A stretch of 64,000 bases of DNA from Methylobacillus methanolivorans (GTDB lineage Bacteria > Pseudomonadota > Gammaproteobacteria > Burkholderiales > Methylophilaceae): contig NZ_JBIWXY010000001.1 in NCBI RefSeq assembly GCF_044751345.1, forward strand, positions 1,054,001-1,118,000. The letters run 5' to 3'. Positions within the stretch are counted from its first letter, which is position 1. Every line of letters starts with the position of its first letter. Below the pieces are notes generated by a model, which had not been told where the DNA came from, ran no database searches, and saw only the letters and a list, made by a program, of their open reading frames with translations. This document shows, one piece after another, positions 24,831-33,500 of this stretch. Position numbers and translations under genes: made by a program.

Positions 24831-25867
24831 TGCAATGGACAAAGCAAGTCAATAAATCCTGGCTAATCAGCCTACTACTCATCGGTTGCAGCACGACCGA
24901 GCATGCACCGGTGGTGGATAGAGCCCCGGTTGCAAAAAAACCGGTGACTACCACCCCAAGCAAGGCAAGCACCAGCGCAACCGCTGGCAGTGACTGGCGC
25001 CCGAATACACATACCGTCAAGAAAGGCGATACCCTTTACAGCATTGGCCTAGAATATGGCTTTTATTATAAAGACATTGCCCAGCTGAATAATATTCAGC
25101 CTCCCGCTTACACCATCCATATCGGCCAACAACTCAAGCTGCCGGCGCGCGCAGCAGACGCGAACACGGCTACTGCCAGTCCTATCCCTGGGCAACCTGC
25201 CAGCATGGCCGATGGAGATGTCATCATCACTCCACTCAACCTGGATGGTGGCAGTCCCACAACAGTAACCAGTCCTGCAGAAAGCTCCATGCCTGCTCCC
25301 GGCCAACCGTTGTTGGTCGTTGAACCCAAAGGATTGCGCCAGCCTTACAGCGAAGCTGCCTTGAATGCGCCTGTTCCTGCACCACAACCGCAAGTAGTGG
25401 CAGCACCAGTCCCGGCCGCAACAAACACCACCACCCCTGTGGCCACACCCGCAGCCCCTGCTGCTGCCACATCGGCCACCAATAGTGTGGAAGGCATACA
25501 GTGGGCATGGCCAACCAACGGCAAGGTCACGGCAGGTTTTAATGATTCGGCAAGTACCAAGGGTCTGGATATCAGTGGCACCATGGGGCAGGCTGTCAAC
25601 GCTGCAGCTCCCGGCAAGGTGATTTATAGTGGTTCTGATTTACGTGGGTACGGCAAGCTAGTGATCATCAAGCACGACAATACCTTTCTTTCTGTCTATG
25701 CCCACAATAGCAAAGTGCTAGTGAAGGAAGGCCAGCAAGTGACAAGAGGCCAGAAAATCGCAGAAATGGGTGACTCGGATACAGACAAAACCAAGCTGCA
25801 TTTCGAGATCCGCCGACAAGGTAAATCCGTAGACCCGGCAAAATACCTGCCCGCATCACCAGGCTAA
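24830..25867 (+). CDS. nlpD: NlpD-like LysM/M23 lipoprotein (amidase activator)
   Basis: A 345-residue outer-membrane-type lipoprotein with lipobox Cys20 (LLLIGCS), a LysM peptidoglycan-binding domain (about 62-106), a long Pro/Ala/Thr-rich linker and a C-terminal LytM/M23 domain. The peptidase metal ligands are incomplete: the first motif reads KGLDISG with no His, and the HxH motif reads KLHFEIR. It is therefore probably an activator of cell-separation amidases, like E. coli NlpD, not an active peptidase. The gene that follows is not rpoS. Confidence 0.9.
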   Translation: MQWTKQVNKSWLISLLLIGCSTTEHAPVVDRAPVAKKPVTTTPSKASTSATAGSDWRPNTHTVKKGDTLYSIGLEYGFYYKDIAQLNNIQPPAYTIHIGQQLKLPARAADANTATASPIPGQPASMADGDVIITPLNLDGGSPTTVTSPAESSMPAPGQPLLVVEPKGLRQPYSEAALNAPVPAPQPQVVAAPVPAATNTTTPVATPAAPAAATSATNSVEGIQWAWPTNGKVTAGFNDSASTKGLDISGTMGQAVNAAAPGKVIYSGSDLRGYGKLVIIKHDNTFLSVYAHNSKVLVKEGQQVTRGQKIAEMGDSDTDKTKLHFEIRRQGKSVDPAKYLPASPG

Positions 25868-25896
25868 TCACACACCCGCTTCAAGGAGCCACTGTC

Positions 25897-26238
25897 ATGA
25901 GCAAACCTGTGCCCAACCCCGAGGCAAAGCCAGAATCCCTGCTCTCCACATTGCTTGCAGTGCTCCGGCTGGGGCTGATGCTCATCGGCATCATCGGCCT
26001 TGCAGTACACCTGTTCAATGATGAGGGTTGGCTAGATCACGCCATGACCTGGATATTTTCCAGCACCTGGACAATGCTGGCGATCCCTGGTGCGATATTG
26101 GTGCTTTATCTTGCTAACCGCTGGCTCACAACACCCAGGCGTGGTGAATTGAGCAAACGCGGTGACATTCCCATGTATGCCATGATGGCCATCGGCTTAT
26201 TCTTCGTGTTCCGGCTCGCCACCACAGGCAGCTTTTAA
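25897..26238 (+). CDS. Small membrane protein of unknown function
   Basis: I do not recognise a family for this 113-residue protein. It has three hydrophobic segments (about residues 22-42, 58-74 and 92-107) separated by short charged loops. An AAGGAG ribosome site precedes the ATG. It starts 29 bp after nlpD and ends at a strong terminator, so it is probably the last gene of the surE operon. Confidence 0.7.
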   Translation: MSKPVPNPEAKPESLLSTLLAVLRLGLMLIGIIGLAVHLFNDEGWLDHAMTWIFSSTWTMLAIPGAILVLYLANRWLTTPRRGELSKRGDIPMYAMMAIGLFFVFRLATTGSF

Positions 26239-26270
26239 GTCGGCTATACCTTCACTTACCCTGGACAATA

Positions 26271-26300
26271 AAAAAGGATAACCACTTGGTTATCCTTTTT
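26271..26300. terminator. Bidirectional terminator
   Basis: AAAAAGGATAACCA (26271-26284) and TGGTTATCCTTTTT (26287-26300) form a perfect hairpin with T-runs on both strands, between the surE operon and the convergent thioredoxin gene. Confidence 0.85.
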
Positions 26301-26341
26301 TGTTTTTCAACGCCGTTTAGCTTGCAACGGCTATTTATCCA

Positions 26342-26713
26342 TTACTTGGTTTCAGCTGCCTGCTGGGCGTAGTACTCACGCACCTGAGTCATGTCATAGG
26401 CTCTTGCCCATTCAATCATTTTCTCCAGTGCAGGCGCACCTACCTCACCCACCTGAGCATGAATCCCGGCTTGCTCTCTGATGATGAGGATGCCGGGAAT
26501 CTTGGTCACTTCAAAATACTCGCTGATTTCCGGGTCTTCCTCGGTATTCACCATGCCAAAGACGATATCTGGATTTTGCTCGGCAGCAGCCTCAAAAATC
26601 GGTGTAAAAGCAACACATGGCTGGCACCAGGGGGCCCAGAAATCGACAATGACAAAATCATTACTCTCAATGGTTTGCTTGAAGTTGGCTTTGTTGAGCT
26701 GCAAAACAGGCAT
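26342..26713 (-). CDS. Thioredoxin-family protein
   Basis: The 123-residue protein has a thioredoxin fold with active site WCQPC (Cys30, Cys33) in VIVDFWAPWCQPC. The usual Gly-Pro pair is replaced by Gln-Pro. The cis-Pro segment is present as VTKIPGILI. No signal peptide is seen, so it is cytoplasmic. It is downstream of nitroreductase and Old Yellow Enzyme genes on the same strand, which suggests a shared role in redox or electrophile stress. Confidence 0.88.
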   Translation of the reverse strand: MPVLQLNKANFKQTIESNDFVIVDFWAPWCQPCVAFTPIFEAAAEQNPDIVFGMVNTEEDPEISEYFEVTKIPGILIIREQAGIHAQVGEVGAPALEKMIEWARAYDMTQVREYYAQQAAETK

Positions 26714-26772
26714 GATTAAATCCCGGCTAATGGATGGAATTTTTCATTATAACAGACCTGTATACCTGCCAC

Positions 26773-27375
26773 TCAAGCAATAGGCTTGCCCCAGGCGCTA
26801 TCAAAGAACAACTCACCCAGCTCGCGACGGGTACGTGGTGCCAACTCACGTTCCCTGATCTCGCCTTCCAGGGTGGCAGGATCAGCAGCATAGCCCACTG
26901 AGATCAGGGCAATAATCTGGATCTGCTCTGGCACTGTAAAGGCGGCACGTAGCTTATCCGCATCAAAGCCTGCCATCTGGTGTGCTTGCAAGCCTAGCGC
27001 AGTGGCCTGCAGGCAAAGGTTCTCAGCTGCAGCACCGCTGTCATAGGCAGCAAAAGGATTGGGCTTGCCATTGTGGTGGAATTTGGTATCAGCAGCGATT
27101 AATACCAATACTGGCGATTCCTTCACCCAGCCTTGGTTGAACTCAACCAGGGTTTCAAAGGCTTTTTGCCAGGCGGCTGCATCCTTGTTCTTATCCCAGA
27201 CGATGAAGCGCCAAGGTTGGTCGCCATAGCAGGAAGGTGCCCAGCGCGCAGCTTCGAGCAATGCGATAGTTTGCTCATGTGTCACTGGCTTGCTGGCATC
27301 ATAGGCGCGGCCACTCCAGCGCTCGGCAATGGTGTTATCAATCGCGACACTGGTGACGGCTGGTTTTCTTGACAT
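26773..27375 (-). CDS. Nitroreductase family protein
   Basis: The 200-residue FMN enzyme of the NfsB/NfnB fold starts with a RWSGRAYDASKPVT-like segment and has ARWAPSCYGDQPWRFIVW, the FMN-binding region, and GLQAHQMAGFDADKLR. Enzymes of this group reduce nitro compounds, quinones or activated C=C bonds with NAD(P)H. It begins 4 bp after the Old Yellow Enzyme gene. Confidence 0.9.
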   Translation of the reverse strand: MSRKPAVTSVAIDNTIAERWSGRAYDASKPVTHEQTIALLEAARWAPSCYGDQPWRFIVWDKNKDAAAWQKAFETLVEFNQGWVKESPVLVLIAADTKFHHNGKPNPFAAYDSGAAAENLCLQATALGLQAHQMAGFDADKLRAAFTVPEQIQIIALISVGYAADPATLEGEIRERELAPRTRRELGELFFDSAWGKPIA

Positions 27376-27379
27376 ATTG

Positions 27380-28456
27380 TTATCCTTTTAGGGTTGGGTA
27401 ATCAGTGTAGCCTTTGGCATCGCCACCGTAGAAGGTGGCTTGGTCAGGCGTATTCAGCGGCGCATCCTGTTGGAAACGCTCGACAAGATCGGGGTTGGCA
27501 ATATAAATAGCACCATAGGCAATGGCATCAGCATGCCCAGAAGCAATCGCGGAATTGCCCTTGGCCTTATCGTAGCCAAGGTTGGCAATATAAGCGCCTT
27601 GGAAATGTTGACGCAAGTCGGCAAAGTCAAATGCGGGTACGTCAGCACCACCCATGCCGCCTTCAACAACATGAAGATAAGCCAGGCCAAACGGATTCAA
27701 GGACTCTGCCACATGATTGAACAAGGCTTGAGGGTTGGAATCACTGATATCGTTAAACGGGTTGAGCGGAGAGATGCGTACGCCCACACGGTCAGCGCCA
27801 GCCACTTCAACCACGGCCTTGGTCACTTCCAGCAAGAGACGGGTACGGTTGACGATACTGCCACCGTATTCATCAGTGCGGTGATTAGTGCCATCACGCA
27901 GGAACTGATCAAGCAGATAACCATTGGCAGCATGAATCTCGACACCGTCGAACCCAGCTGCTAATGCATTGCGAGTGGCACTGACATAATCTGCAACAAT
28001 GCCTGGCAACTCTTCAATCGCCAATGCGCGCGGTGTAACAAAATCCTGCAAGCCTTCATAGGTGAAAGCCTGTCCGGCAGGCTTGATGGCAGAAGGTGCT
28101 ACGGGCAAGGCATTGCCTGGTTGCAGGGAGGGATGGGAAATCCGACCAACATGCCAGAGTTGCAGCACGATCTTGCCTCCTTTGGCATGCACGGCTTTGG
28201 TCACCAACTTCCAGCCTTCAACTTGCTCAGCAGCATGAATGCCTGGCGTAGCAGGGTAGCCATGAGCAGTGGCGGAAATCGGCGTGGCCTCGGTAATAAT
28301 TAACCCAGAGGAAGCACGCTGGGCATAATATTCGGCATTGATCGGCTGTGGCACATTGCCTTTGCCCGCACGGTTACGGGTCAAGGGTGCCATGACGATA
28401 CGGTTCTTGAGTGCGATGCTGCCCAGTTTGACCGGGCTGAATAAATCGTCAGACAT
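27380..28456 (-). CDS. Alkene reductase, Old Yellow Enzyme family (NemA-like)
   Basis: The 358-residue TIM-barrel flavoprotein has MAPLTRNRA near residue 22, LQLWHVGRISHPS near residue 98, DGVEIHAANGYLLDQFLRDGTNHRTDEYGGS (substrate His/Asn pair and FMN contacts) and a YGAIYIANPDLVERF end. These fit the N-ethylmaleimide-reductase class, which reduces electrophilic alkenes and nitrate esters. It is the first gene after the YceI terminator and is coupled to the nitroreductase. Confidence 0.93.
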   Translation of the reverse strand: MSDDLFSPVKLGSIALKNRIVMAPLTRNRAGKGNVPQPINAEYYAQRASSGLIITEATPISATAHGYPATPGIHAAEQVEGWKLVTKAVHAKGGKIVLQLWHVGRISHPSLQPGNALPVAPSAIKPAGQAFTYEGLQDFVTPRALAIEELPGIVADYVSATRNALAAGFDGVEIHAANGYLLDQFLRDGTNHRTDEYGGSIVNRTRLLLEVTKAVVEVAGADRVGVRISPLNPFNDISDSNPQALFNHVAESLNPFGLAYLHVVEGGMGGADVPAFDFADLRQHFQGAYIANLGYDKAKGNSAIASGHADAIAYGAIYIANPDLVERFQQDAPLNTPDQATFYGGDAKGYTDYPTLKG

Positions 28457-28489
28457 TCAACTCTCCTCTTTCAATCAACTCAATAACAA

Positions 28490-28519
28490 AACGCCGTACT
28501 TGCAGGGCAAGACGGCGTT
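28490..28519 (-). terminator. Intrinsic terminator after the YceI gene
   Basis: A long hairpin pairs AACGCCGT-A-CTTGC with GCAAG-ACGGCGTT (loop AGG). On the minus strand it is followed by TTTTGTTATT. It would separate pirin-flavodoxin-YceI from the Old Yellow Enzyme genes. Confidence 0.65.
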
Positions 28520-28539
28520 GATGTCGTGGATATGTGGCC

Positions 28540-29127
28540 TTATTTCCTGATGCCTTCGATCAGCAGAGTCACTTCAACATCATCCCCTACGGGGGAACCA
28601 GGCTTGCCCCAACCATAACCATAACCATAATCAGAAGCCTTGATGATGGTCTTGGCTTCAATGCCGGTACGCACACCACCCCATGGATCTTTACCAAAAC
28701 CCAGCACAGCAAACGGGAAAGTGACTTCCTTGGTGACGCCATTAATGGTGAGCTTGCCAGTGACATTGCCTTGGCTCGCTGTTGTCGGCACGATCTTGCT
28801 GCTGACGAAATGTATCTCGCCAAACTTGCCAGCGTTCAGGTATTCCTCTTTCTTGATGTGTTCATCACGCTTTTCATTGCTGGTGTTCACGCTCAAGACG
28901 TTGATCTTGGCATCCACGCTGGAATTGGCGAGGTTATCCTTGTCGATGACCAGCTTGCCAGTCACATCGCTGAATGTACCAGAAGTCTTGGCCACAACAT
29001 GACGAATCGCAAAATTGGCAAAACTATGCTTGTTGTCGATTTCATAAGTTTCAGCTGCGGCAAATGCCAGGCTGCTAGCTGCGAATAAGCCTGCTACCAG
29101 GCTTAGTTTGGCGATGGAATGATGCAT
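28540..29127 (-). CDS. YceI family periplasmic protein
   Basis: The 195-residue lipocalin-like protein has a signal peptide (MHHSIAKLSLVAGLFAASSLAFA, cleavage near residue 24) and the family core ETYEIDNKHSFANFAIRH, SVDAKINVLSVNT and LTINGVTKEVTFP. Members bind polyisoprenoids and are often stress-induced. I chose the ATG at 29127, behind GAGGAG. It is downstream of the flavodoxin and pirin genes. Confidence 0.92.
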   Translation of the reverse strand: MHHSIAKLSLVAGLFAASSLAFAAAETYEIDNKHSFANFAIRHVVAKTSGTFSDVTGKLVIDKDNLANSSVDAKINVLSVNTSNEKRDEHIKKEEYLNAGKFGEIHFVSSKIVPTTASQGNVTGKLTINGVTKEVTFPFAVLGFGKDPWGGVRTGIEAKTIIKASDYGYGYGWGKPGSPVGDDVEVTLLIEGIRK

Positions 29128-29165
29128 TGGAGCTCCTCTCTGATGATCAAAATTCATTATTCGTT

Positions 29166-29732
29166 TTAAGCGCGTAACTTATTGGTGATATGGGCAACAC
29201 GCTCACCCAAGTGTTCGGCAGTGAGCAAGTCGCTCTGCAAAGGTGCCACATCAGCACCCTGATCACTATTCGCCTGTGCCAACGCACCCAGGAAACCGCC
29301 AAGACGGTTCAAATCATTGACCGAGCCTGTGCTGCTATTGTTCCCTGGCAGCAAGTCATTTCCTACCCAGATCATGCCATGCTGAGCGGCGAAAATGGTC
29401 AATTGCACAATCGTGTTGAGTTTATCTCCGCTTTGGCTAGCAGAGGTTGTAAAACCTGCAGCAACCTTGTCTTTCCAGCCACGCTGATACCAGATACTGG
29501 AACTCGCATCCATGAATGCCTTGAACTGGGCAGAGGCAGAGCCCATATAGGTTGGGCTGCCAAAGATAATGGCATCGGCTGCGTTAAGCGTATCCCAATC
29601 CTGCTGGGCCTGCTCGGAATTCAAGAGCGTTACCTCCGTACCTGCCACCTTCTCTGCACCGCGTGCAACTGCCTTTGCCTGAGCTTCGGTATGACCGTAG
29701 CCACTGTGATAAACCACTACAACTTTCGTCAT
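29166..29732 (-). CDS. Flavodoxin-fold NAD(P)H:quinone oxidoreductase-like protein
   Basis: The 188-residue protein starts VVVVYHSGYGHTEAQAKAVARG (FMN phosphate loop) and has IIFGSPTYMGSASAQFKAFMDASSSIW, both as in WrbA relatives. It is shorter and more divergent than the gene at 22735-23334. Quinone reduction is likely. It lies 26 bp after the pirin gene and belongs to the same unit. Confidence 0.88.
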   Translation of the reverse strand: MTKVVVVYHSGYGHTEAQAKAVARGAEKVAGTEVTLLNSEQAQQDWDTLNAADAIIFGSPTYMGSASAQFKAFMDASSSIWYQRGWKDKVAAGFTTSASQSGDKLNTIVQLTIFAAQHGMIWVGNDLLPGNNSSTGSVNDLNRLGGFLGALAQANSDQGADVAPLQSDLLTAEHLGERVAHITNKLRA

Positions 29733-29758
29733 GATGCTTCCTTTCTAATCACACAAGA

Positions 29759-30472
29759 TTAATGGGATTGGTGTGCTGGCAAGTCAAACAAGAGGAGTTC
29801 TGCTTCCTCCCCTGCCGTTATCTCGATCTGTTGCTGGGCATCAACCTTGGCTGCATCACCAGCCTCGAGCAGCAAGCCGCTCAACGCAATGCTGCCACGC
29901 GCCACCTGCAAGTAGACGCTACGTCCAGGAGATACGCTGTATTCAAGCTGCTGGTTCTCAGTCAGCACTGTTGCATACAATTCAACATCTTGATGGATAT
30001 GTAAAGAACCCTCCCGGCCATCACGTGATGCAATCAAGCGCCAACGGTCTTGCTTTTGCGCTGCTGCAAAATGCTTTTCTTCATACCCAGGCGCTATCCC
30101 ATTTTTTTCGGGTAGTAGCCATATCTGCAAGAGATGTGCCTGGGTACGATCAGACGCATTGAATTCGCTATGAACAATGCCGGTACCTGCACTCATGCGC
30201 TGCACATCCCCAGCACGGATCACCGAACCATTGCCCAGGCTATCTTCATGACGCAATTCGCCCTTGAGCATATAAGTGATGATTTCCATATCACGGTGCG
30301 GATGCATGCCAAAGCCCATACTGGGGGCAATCACATCTTCATTGATCACCCGTAGCACGGAATAATGCATGTGCTCTGGGTCTTGATAACTGGAAAAGGA
30401 AAATGAATGGTAGCTATCCAGCCAGCCATGGTTTGCATGGCCGCGATCCTGTGCTTTGCGCAAACTGATCAT
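29759..30472 (-). CDS. Pirin family protein
   Basis: The 237-residue bicupin has the pirin metal site GFGMHPHRDMEIITYML (His, His, Glu-type ligands) and MSAGTGIVHSEFN near residue 100. Several bacterial pirins are quercetin dioxygenases or stress proteins. I chose the ATG at 30472 because GGAGG precedes it; the longer reading frame upstream has no such support. Divergent EI24/LysR genes and LysR-type dyads lie just upstream. Confidence 0.92.
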   Translation of the reverse strand: MISLRKAQDRGHANHGWLDSYHSFSFSSYQDPEHMHYSVLRVINEDVIAPSMGFGMHPHRDMEIITYMLKGELRHEDSLGNGSVIRAGDVQRMSAGTGIVHSEFNASDRTQAHLLQIWLLPEKNGIAPGYEEKHFAAAQKQDRWRLIASRDGREGSLHIHQDVELYATVLTENQQLEYSVSPGRSVYLQVARGSIALSGLLLEAGDAAKVDAQQQIEITAGEEAELLLFDLPAHQSH

Positions 30473-30488
30473 GCTATACCTCCTCATC

Positions 30489-30503
30489 TTCAAGAATATT
30501 GAA
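30489..30503. promoter_or_regulatory. LysR-type dyad 1
   Basis: TTCA-N7-TGAA, part of a TTCAA-GAATA-TTGAA palindrome and fitting T-N11-A. It overlaps the -35 element of the plus-strand promoter at 30499-30526 and lies just before the pirin start. Confidence 0.55.
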
Positions 30504-30526
30504 CGTGAGCAGGCATAGTAGATAAT
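30499..30526 (+). promoter_or_regulatory. Possible promoter of the EI24-lysR pair
   Basis: TTGAAC (30499-30504), a 16-nt spacer and GATAAT (30521-30526). The -35 overlaps LysR-type dyad 1, as expected for an autorepressed regulator gene. Confidence 0.45.
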
Positions 30527-30563
30527 CGCTCCCAGTATGAATAGCAAAGAATTTTGTATATAT

Positions 30564-30582
30564 TGTTCAAAAATTATGAACA
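30564..30582. promoter_or_regulatory. LysR-type dyad 2
   Basis: TGTTCA (30564-30569), 7 nt, TGAACA (30577-30582). Its core TTCA-N7-TGAA has the same geometry as dyad 1, 77 bp away, and fits the LysR T-N11-A rule. It lies between the divergent pirin and EI24 genes. Confidence 0.6.
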
Positions 30583-30610
30583 TGTTGCGACTGCACCGCT
30601 CATACACGCC

Positions 30611-31372
30611 ATGAACACTGCCATTCACCCTAGCCCGCTCTCCGGGCCACAATATTTAATGCAAGGCTTAAGGTTGGTGCTCAGCCCTGGCTTGCGCCTA
30701 TTCGTGCTGCTGCCATTACTCGCCAATCTCGCACTTTTCATTGGCATGGTCTATTACAGCGTGCAGCAATTCGGCCAGTGGCTGACCAGACTATTAGCAA
30801 CCCTGCCCGGTTGGCTGGATTTCCTTTATTACCTGGCTTGGCCGCTATTTGTCATCCTGCTGGTCCTCATCATCTTTTTTACCTTCAGCTTATTTGCCAA
30901 CCTGATTGCCGCACCTTTCAATGGCCTGTTGGCAGAAAAAGTCGAGGTGATGGTGCGTGGCCAGGATGATTTCCCTGCATTCAATCTGCAAGAGCTGCTG
31001 GCTATGCTGCCAAGAACCTTAAGCCGCGAGCTGCGCAAACTCATGTACTTCTTGCCACGTGCGTTTGGCTTGCTGATATTGTCATTGATTCCTGGCATCA
31101 ACCTGCTGGCCCCGCCATTATGGCTGCTGTTTGGCATCTGGATGATGTGTGTGCAATACCTGGATTATCCAGCAGATAACCACAAGTTAAGTTGGCAGGC
31201 CATGCTGGCCTGGCTACGACAAAAGCGCTGGAAAAGCCTGAGCTTCGGGGCCAGCGTTTATGCTGCCTTGTGGATACCCGGCCTCAATGTCTTGATGATG
31301 CCTGCGGCGATTGCGGGTGCCACATTGTTCTGGGTACATGAGCGTGATGTAGCCAAGATAAGCCAGCCATGA
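30611..31372 (+). CDS. EI24/CysZ-like membrane protein
   Basis: The 253-residue polytopic protein starts near MNTAIHPSPLSGPQYLMQGLRLVL and has about four to five hydrophobic segments with the EI24-domain text FSLFANLIAAPFNGLLAEKVE. CysZ of E. coli, in the same family, imports sulfate. Whether this protein does so is not clear, as no cys uptake genes adjoin it. It overlaps lysR by 4 bp (ATGA). Confidence 0.82.
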   Translation: MNTAIHPSPLSGPQYLMQGLRLVLSPGLRLFVLLPLLANLALFIGMVYYSVQQFGQWLTRLLATLPGWLDFLYYLAWPLFVILLVLIIFFTFSLFANLIAAPFNGLLAEKVEVMVRGQDDFPAFNLQELLAMLPRTLSRELRKLMYFLPRAFGLLILSLIPGINLLAPPLWLLFGIWMMCVQYLDYPADNHKLSWQAMLAWLRQKRWKSLSFGASVYAALWIPGLNVLMMPAAIAGATLFWVHERDVAKISQP

Positions 31373-32274
31373 GCATCAAGCTTTCTATCGAGGCACTGGA
31401 AGTACTGGATGCGATTGATCGCGAAGGCAGCTTTTCCGCAGCCGCGGAAAGCTTATATCGCGTCCCGTCTGCCATCACCTATACCATACGCACACTGGAA
31501 GACAGCCTGAACATCCAATTATTTGACCGCAGCGGGCACAAGGCCAAGCTTACCGAGGCCGGACAGGAACTGTTGCGTGAAGGCCGGCACCTGCTCAAGG
31601 CAGCAAGCGAACTGGAATGTCGCGTTCGCCGCGTAGCCACCGGCGTGGAGACCGACATCAGCATCGCCATCAGTGACATTTTGTGCATGGAGCCGCTCTA
31701 CGACATTCTTGAGCGCTTCTACGCACAGAATTTCGGCACCAGGGTGCGATTGCTGAAGGAGGTATATGGCGGTAGTTGGGATGCCATCATCAGTAACCGC
31801 GCCGATATTTCTATCGGTGCACCCGGTGAAGGTCCTCCAGGTGGCGGTTACACCACCCGTCTGCTTGGCCCATTGGAGTTCGTGTTTGCAGTCTCCCCCA
31901 AGCACCCTCTGGCACAAGCACCTGAACCATTATCAAATCACGATATTCAGCAATACCGCTCGGTTTCTGCTGCCGACAGCTCGCGCAGTTTGCCCCCAAA
32001 GACTTCCGGCATCCTTGATGGCCAGGATGTGCTTTCCGTGCCTGATATCCCCAGCAAGACACTAGCCCAAATCAAGGGACTGGGTGTAGGCTACCTGCCG
32101 CGCAAGCTTGCCGAACACCATGCCGCCCGAGGTGAATTGCTGATACGTGAGGTGGCGGAACCCAAGCCAGGAGTCATCGCCTATATCGCTTGGCGCAGCA
32201 ATGGCGGCAAAGCTCAGCGATGGCTACTGGATGAACTGCAGAAAGTCGATATGGAAGACTTCCTTCTCGGCTGA
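31369..32274 (+). CDS. LysR family transcriptional regulator
   Basis: The 301-residue regulator has an N-terminal winged helix-turn-helix (LEVLDAIDREGSFSAAAESLYRVPSAITYTIRTLE) and a type-2 periplasmic-binding-like effector domain from about residue 90. It resembles YhaJ-type regulators that sit beside pirin genes. Position and the two T-N11-A dyads at 30489-30582 suggest control of the divergent pirin-flavodoxin-YceI unit and of itself. The effector is unknown; a quinone or aromatic electrophile would fit the targets (inference). Confidence 0.9.
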   Translation: MSIKLSIEALEVLDAIDREGSFSAAAESLYRVPSAITYTIRTLEDSLNIQLFDRSGHKAKLTEAGQELLREGRHLLKAASELECRVRRVATGVETDISIAISDILCMEPLYDILERFYAQNFGTRVRLLKEVYGGSWDAIISNRADISIGAPGEGPPGGGYTTRLLGPLEFVFAVSPKHPLAQAPEPLSNHDIQQYRSVSAADSSRSLPPKTSGILDGQDVLSVPDIPSKTLAQIKGLGVGYLPRKLAEHHAARGELLIREVAEPKPGVIAYIAWRSNGGKAQRWLLDELQKVDMEDFLLG

Positions 32275-32392
32275 AAAACCAACTCGTATTGATCAATATG
32301 AAATTTGGTATATTGCATAGCGGCATCACACCTCAATTACCTATAAAGGGTGCCGTTGAATAACAACACACAAGGGGAGACCACATACCACC

Positions 32393-32848
32393 ATGGCACA
32401 AAATCACTTTCCACGAGAATTCAACGTCATTAATCGCTACACCATACGCGCCATGCTCTGGCTCAATGGTTTCGCGCACATCACTATCGGCCTTGCGCTT
32501 GCCGTATCGGTCATGATGTTCGCCTGGTTGTTTTTCCTGGATGTCCGTACTGCCTTTGCCGCCAACAATCTCGTGCATGGATTCCTCAATGCGCTAGGCA
32601 CACTCATGCTGCTCTGGTCGATCTCAGCCTTGATCTCAGCAGAAATCCGCTACCTCATGGGTGCCAAGCTGGAGGTAGAAACCTTTATTGAAGTCGCCAT
32701 GGTATTGGTGTTGCGTAAGCTCATCATCATGCCCGTGCAAGAAGTCACACCAGACCCGATGGAAGTTTTGCTCTGGGTAGGTGCAGGCCTGATGCTTGGA
32801 TTGACGTTCGTCTTGGTACGCTTGGGTCAAAAACAGCGCGTGGATTAA
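32393..32848 (+). CDS. PsiE-family membrane protein
   Basis: The 151-residue protein has four hydrophobic segments and the family stretch EIRYLMGAKLEVETFIEVAMVLVLRKLII. PsiE proteins are phosphate-starvation-inducible in enterobacteria; the function is not known. No Pho-box is evident upstream. It stands between lysR and tadA on the same strand. Confidence 0.8.
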   Translation: MAQNHFPREFNVINRYTIRAMLWLNGFAHITIGLALAVSVMMFAWLFFLDVRTAFAANNLVHGFLNALGTLMLLWSISALISAEIRYLMGAKLEVETFIEVAMVLVLRKLIIMPVQEVTPDPMEVLLWVGAGLMLGLTFVLVRLGQKQRVD

Positions 32849-32947
32849 GCTTACGCGCCCTGCACAATCACAGCAAAAATCGCGGGCCACATGCCCATGC
32901 CAGAACCATGGCAAAATAATGGCCTTGATCAGAACACTGGATATTTA

Positions 32948-33448
32948 ATGTTGGGCCTGCATTCACCTTTGCCAATCACCGATGAAGATTTCATGCGTGC
33001 TGCATTGCAACTGGCAGAAGCAGCAGCGCATGCTGGCGAAGTGCCCGTAGGCGCAGTAGTGGTCAAGGATGGTGAAATTATCGGGCGCGGCAGCAACGCA
33101 CCCATTACAGGCCATGATCCCAGCGCCCATGCCGAAATACGCGCCATGAGGGATGCAGCAGCCAAGCTCGGCAACTATCGCCTGGTAGGCTGCACCCTCT
33201 ACGTGACGCTGGAACCCTGCGCCATGTGCGCGGGTGCCATCCAGCATGCCCGCATCGCCAGGCTGGTGTTCGGCGCATACGACTACAAGACCGGCGCATG
33301 CGGTAGCGTCATTGATCTTATGGCCGAGGAGAAGCTCAACCATCACACCACAGTAGAGTCAGGCCTACTGGCAGCAGAGTGCGGCGCTACCCTTTCCAAT
33401 TTCTTTGCCGAACGCCGCCGCTTGCAGAAAACAGCCAAGGCAGGCTGA
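32948..33448 (+). CDS. tadA: tRNA-specific adenosine deaminase
   Basis: The enzyme (166 residues from this start) converts A34 to inosine in tRNA-Arg(ACG). The zinc site is complete: HAEIRAM supplies His and the proton-shuttle Glu, and PCAMCAGA supplies the two Cys. VPVGAVVV and NYRLVGCTLYVTLEPC are family-typical. Starts at 32891 and 32993 are also open; none has a good ribosome site. I prefer 32948 for a length like E. coli TadA. Confidence 0.93.
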   Translation: MLGLHSPLPITDEDFMRAALQLAEAAAHAGEVPVGAVVVKDGEIIGRGSNAPITGHDPSAHAEIRAMRDAAAKLGNYRLVGCTLYVTLEPCAMCAGAIQHARIARLVFGAYDYKTGACGSVIDLMAEEKLNHHTTVESGLLAAECGATLSNFFAERRRLQKTAKAG

Positions 33449-33500
33449 TTGCCCTAATCACTCATATGATTTCAGCAGTCTAACAAGGAGAAAAACAGCC

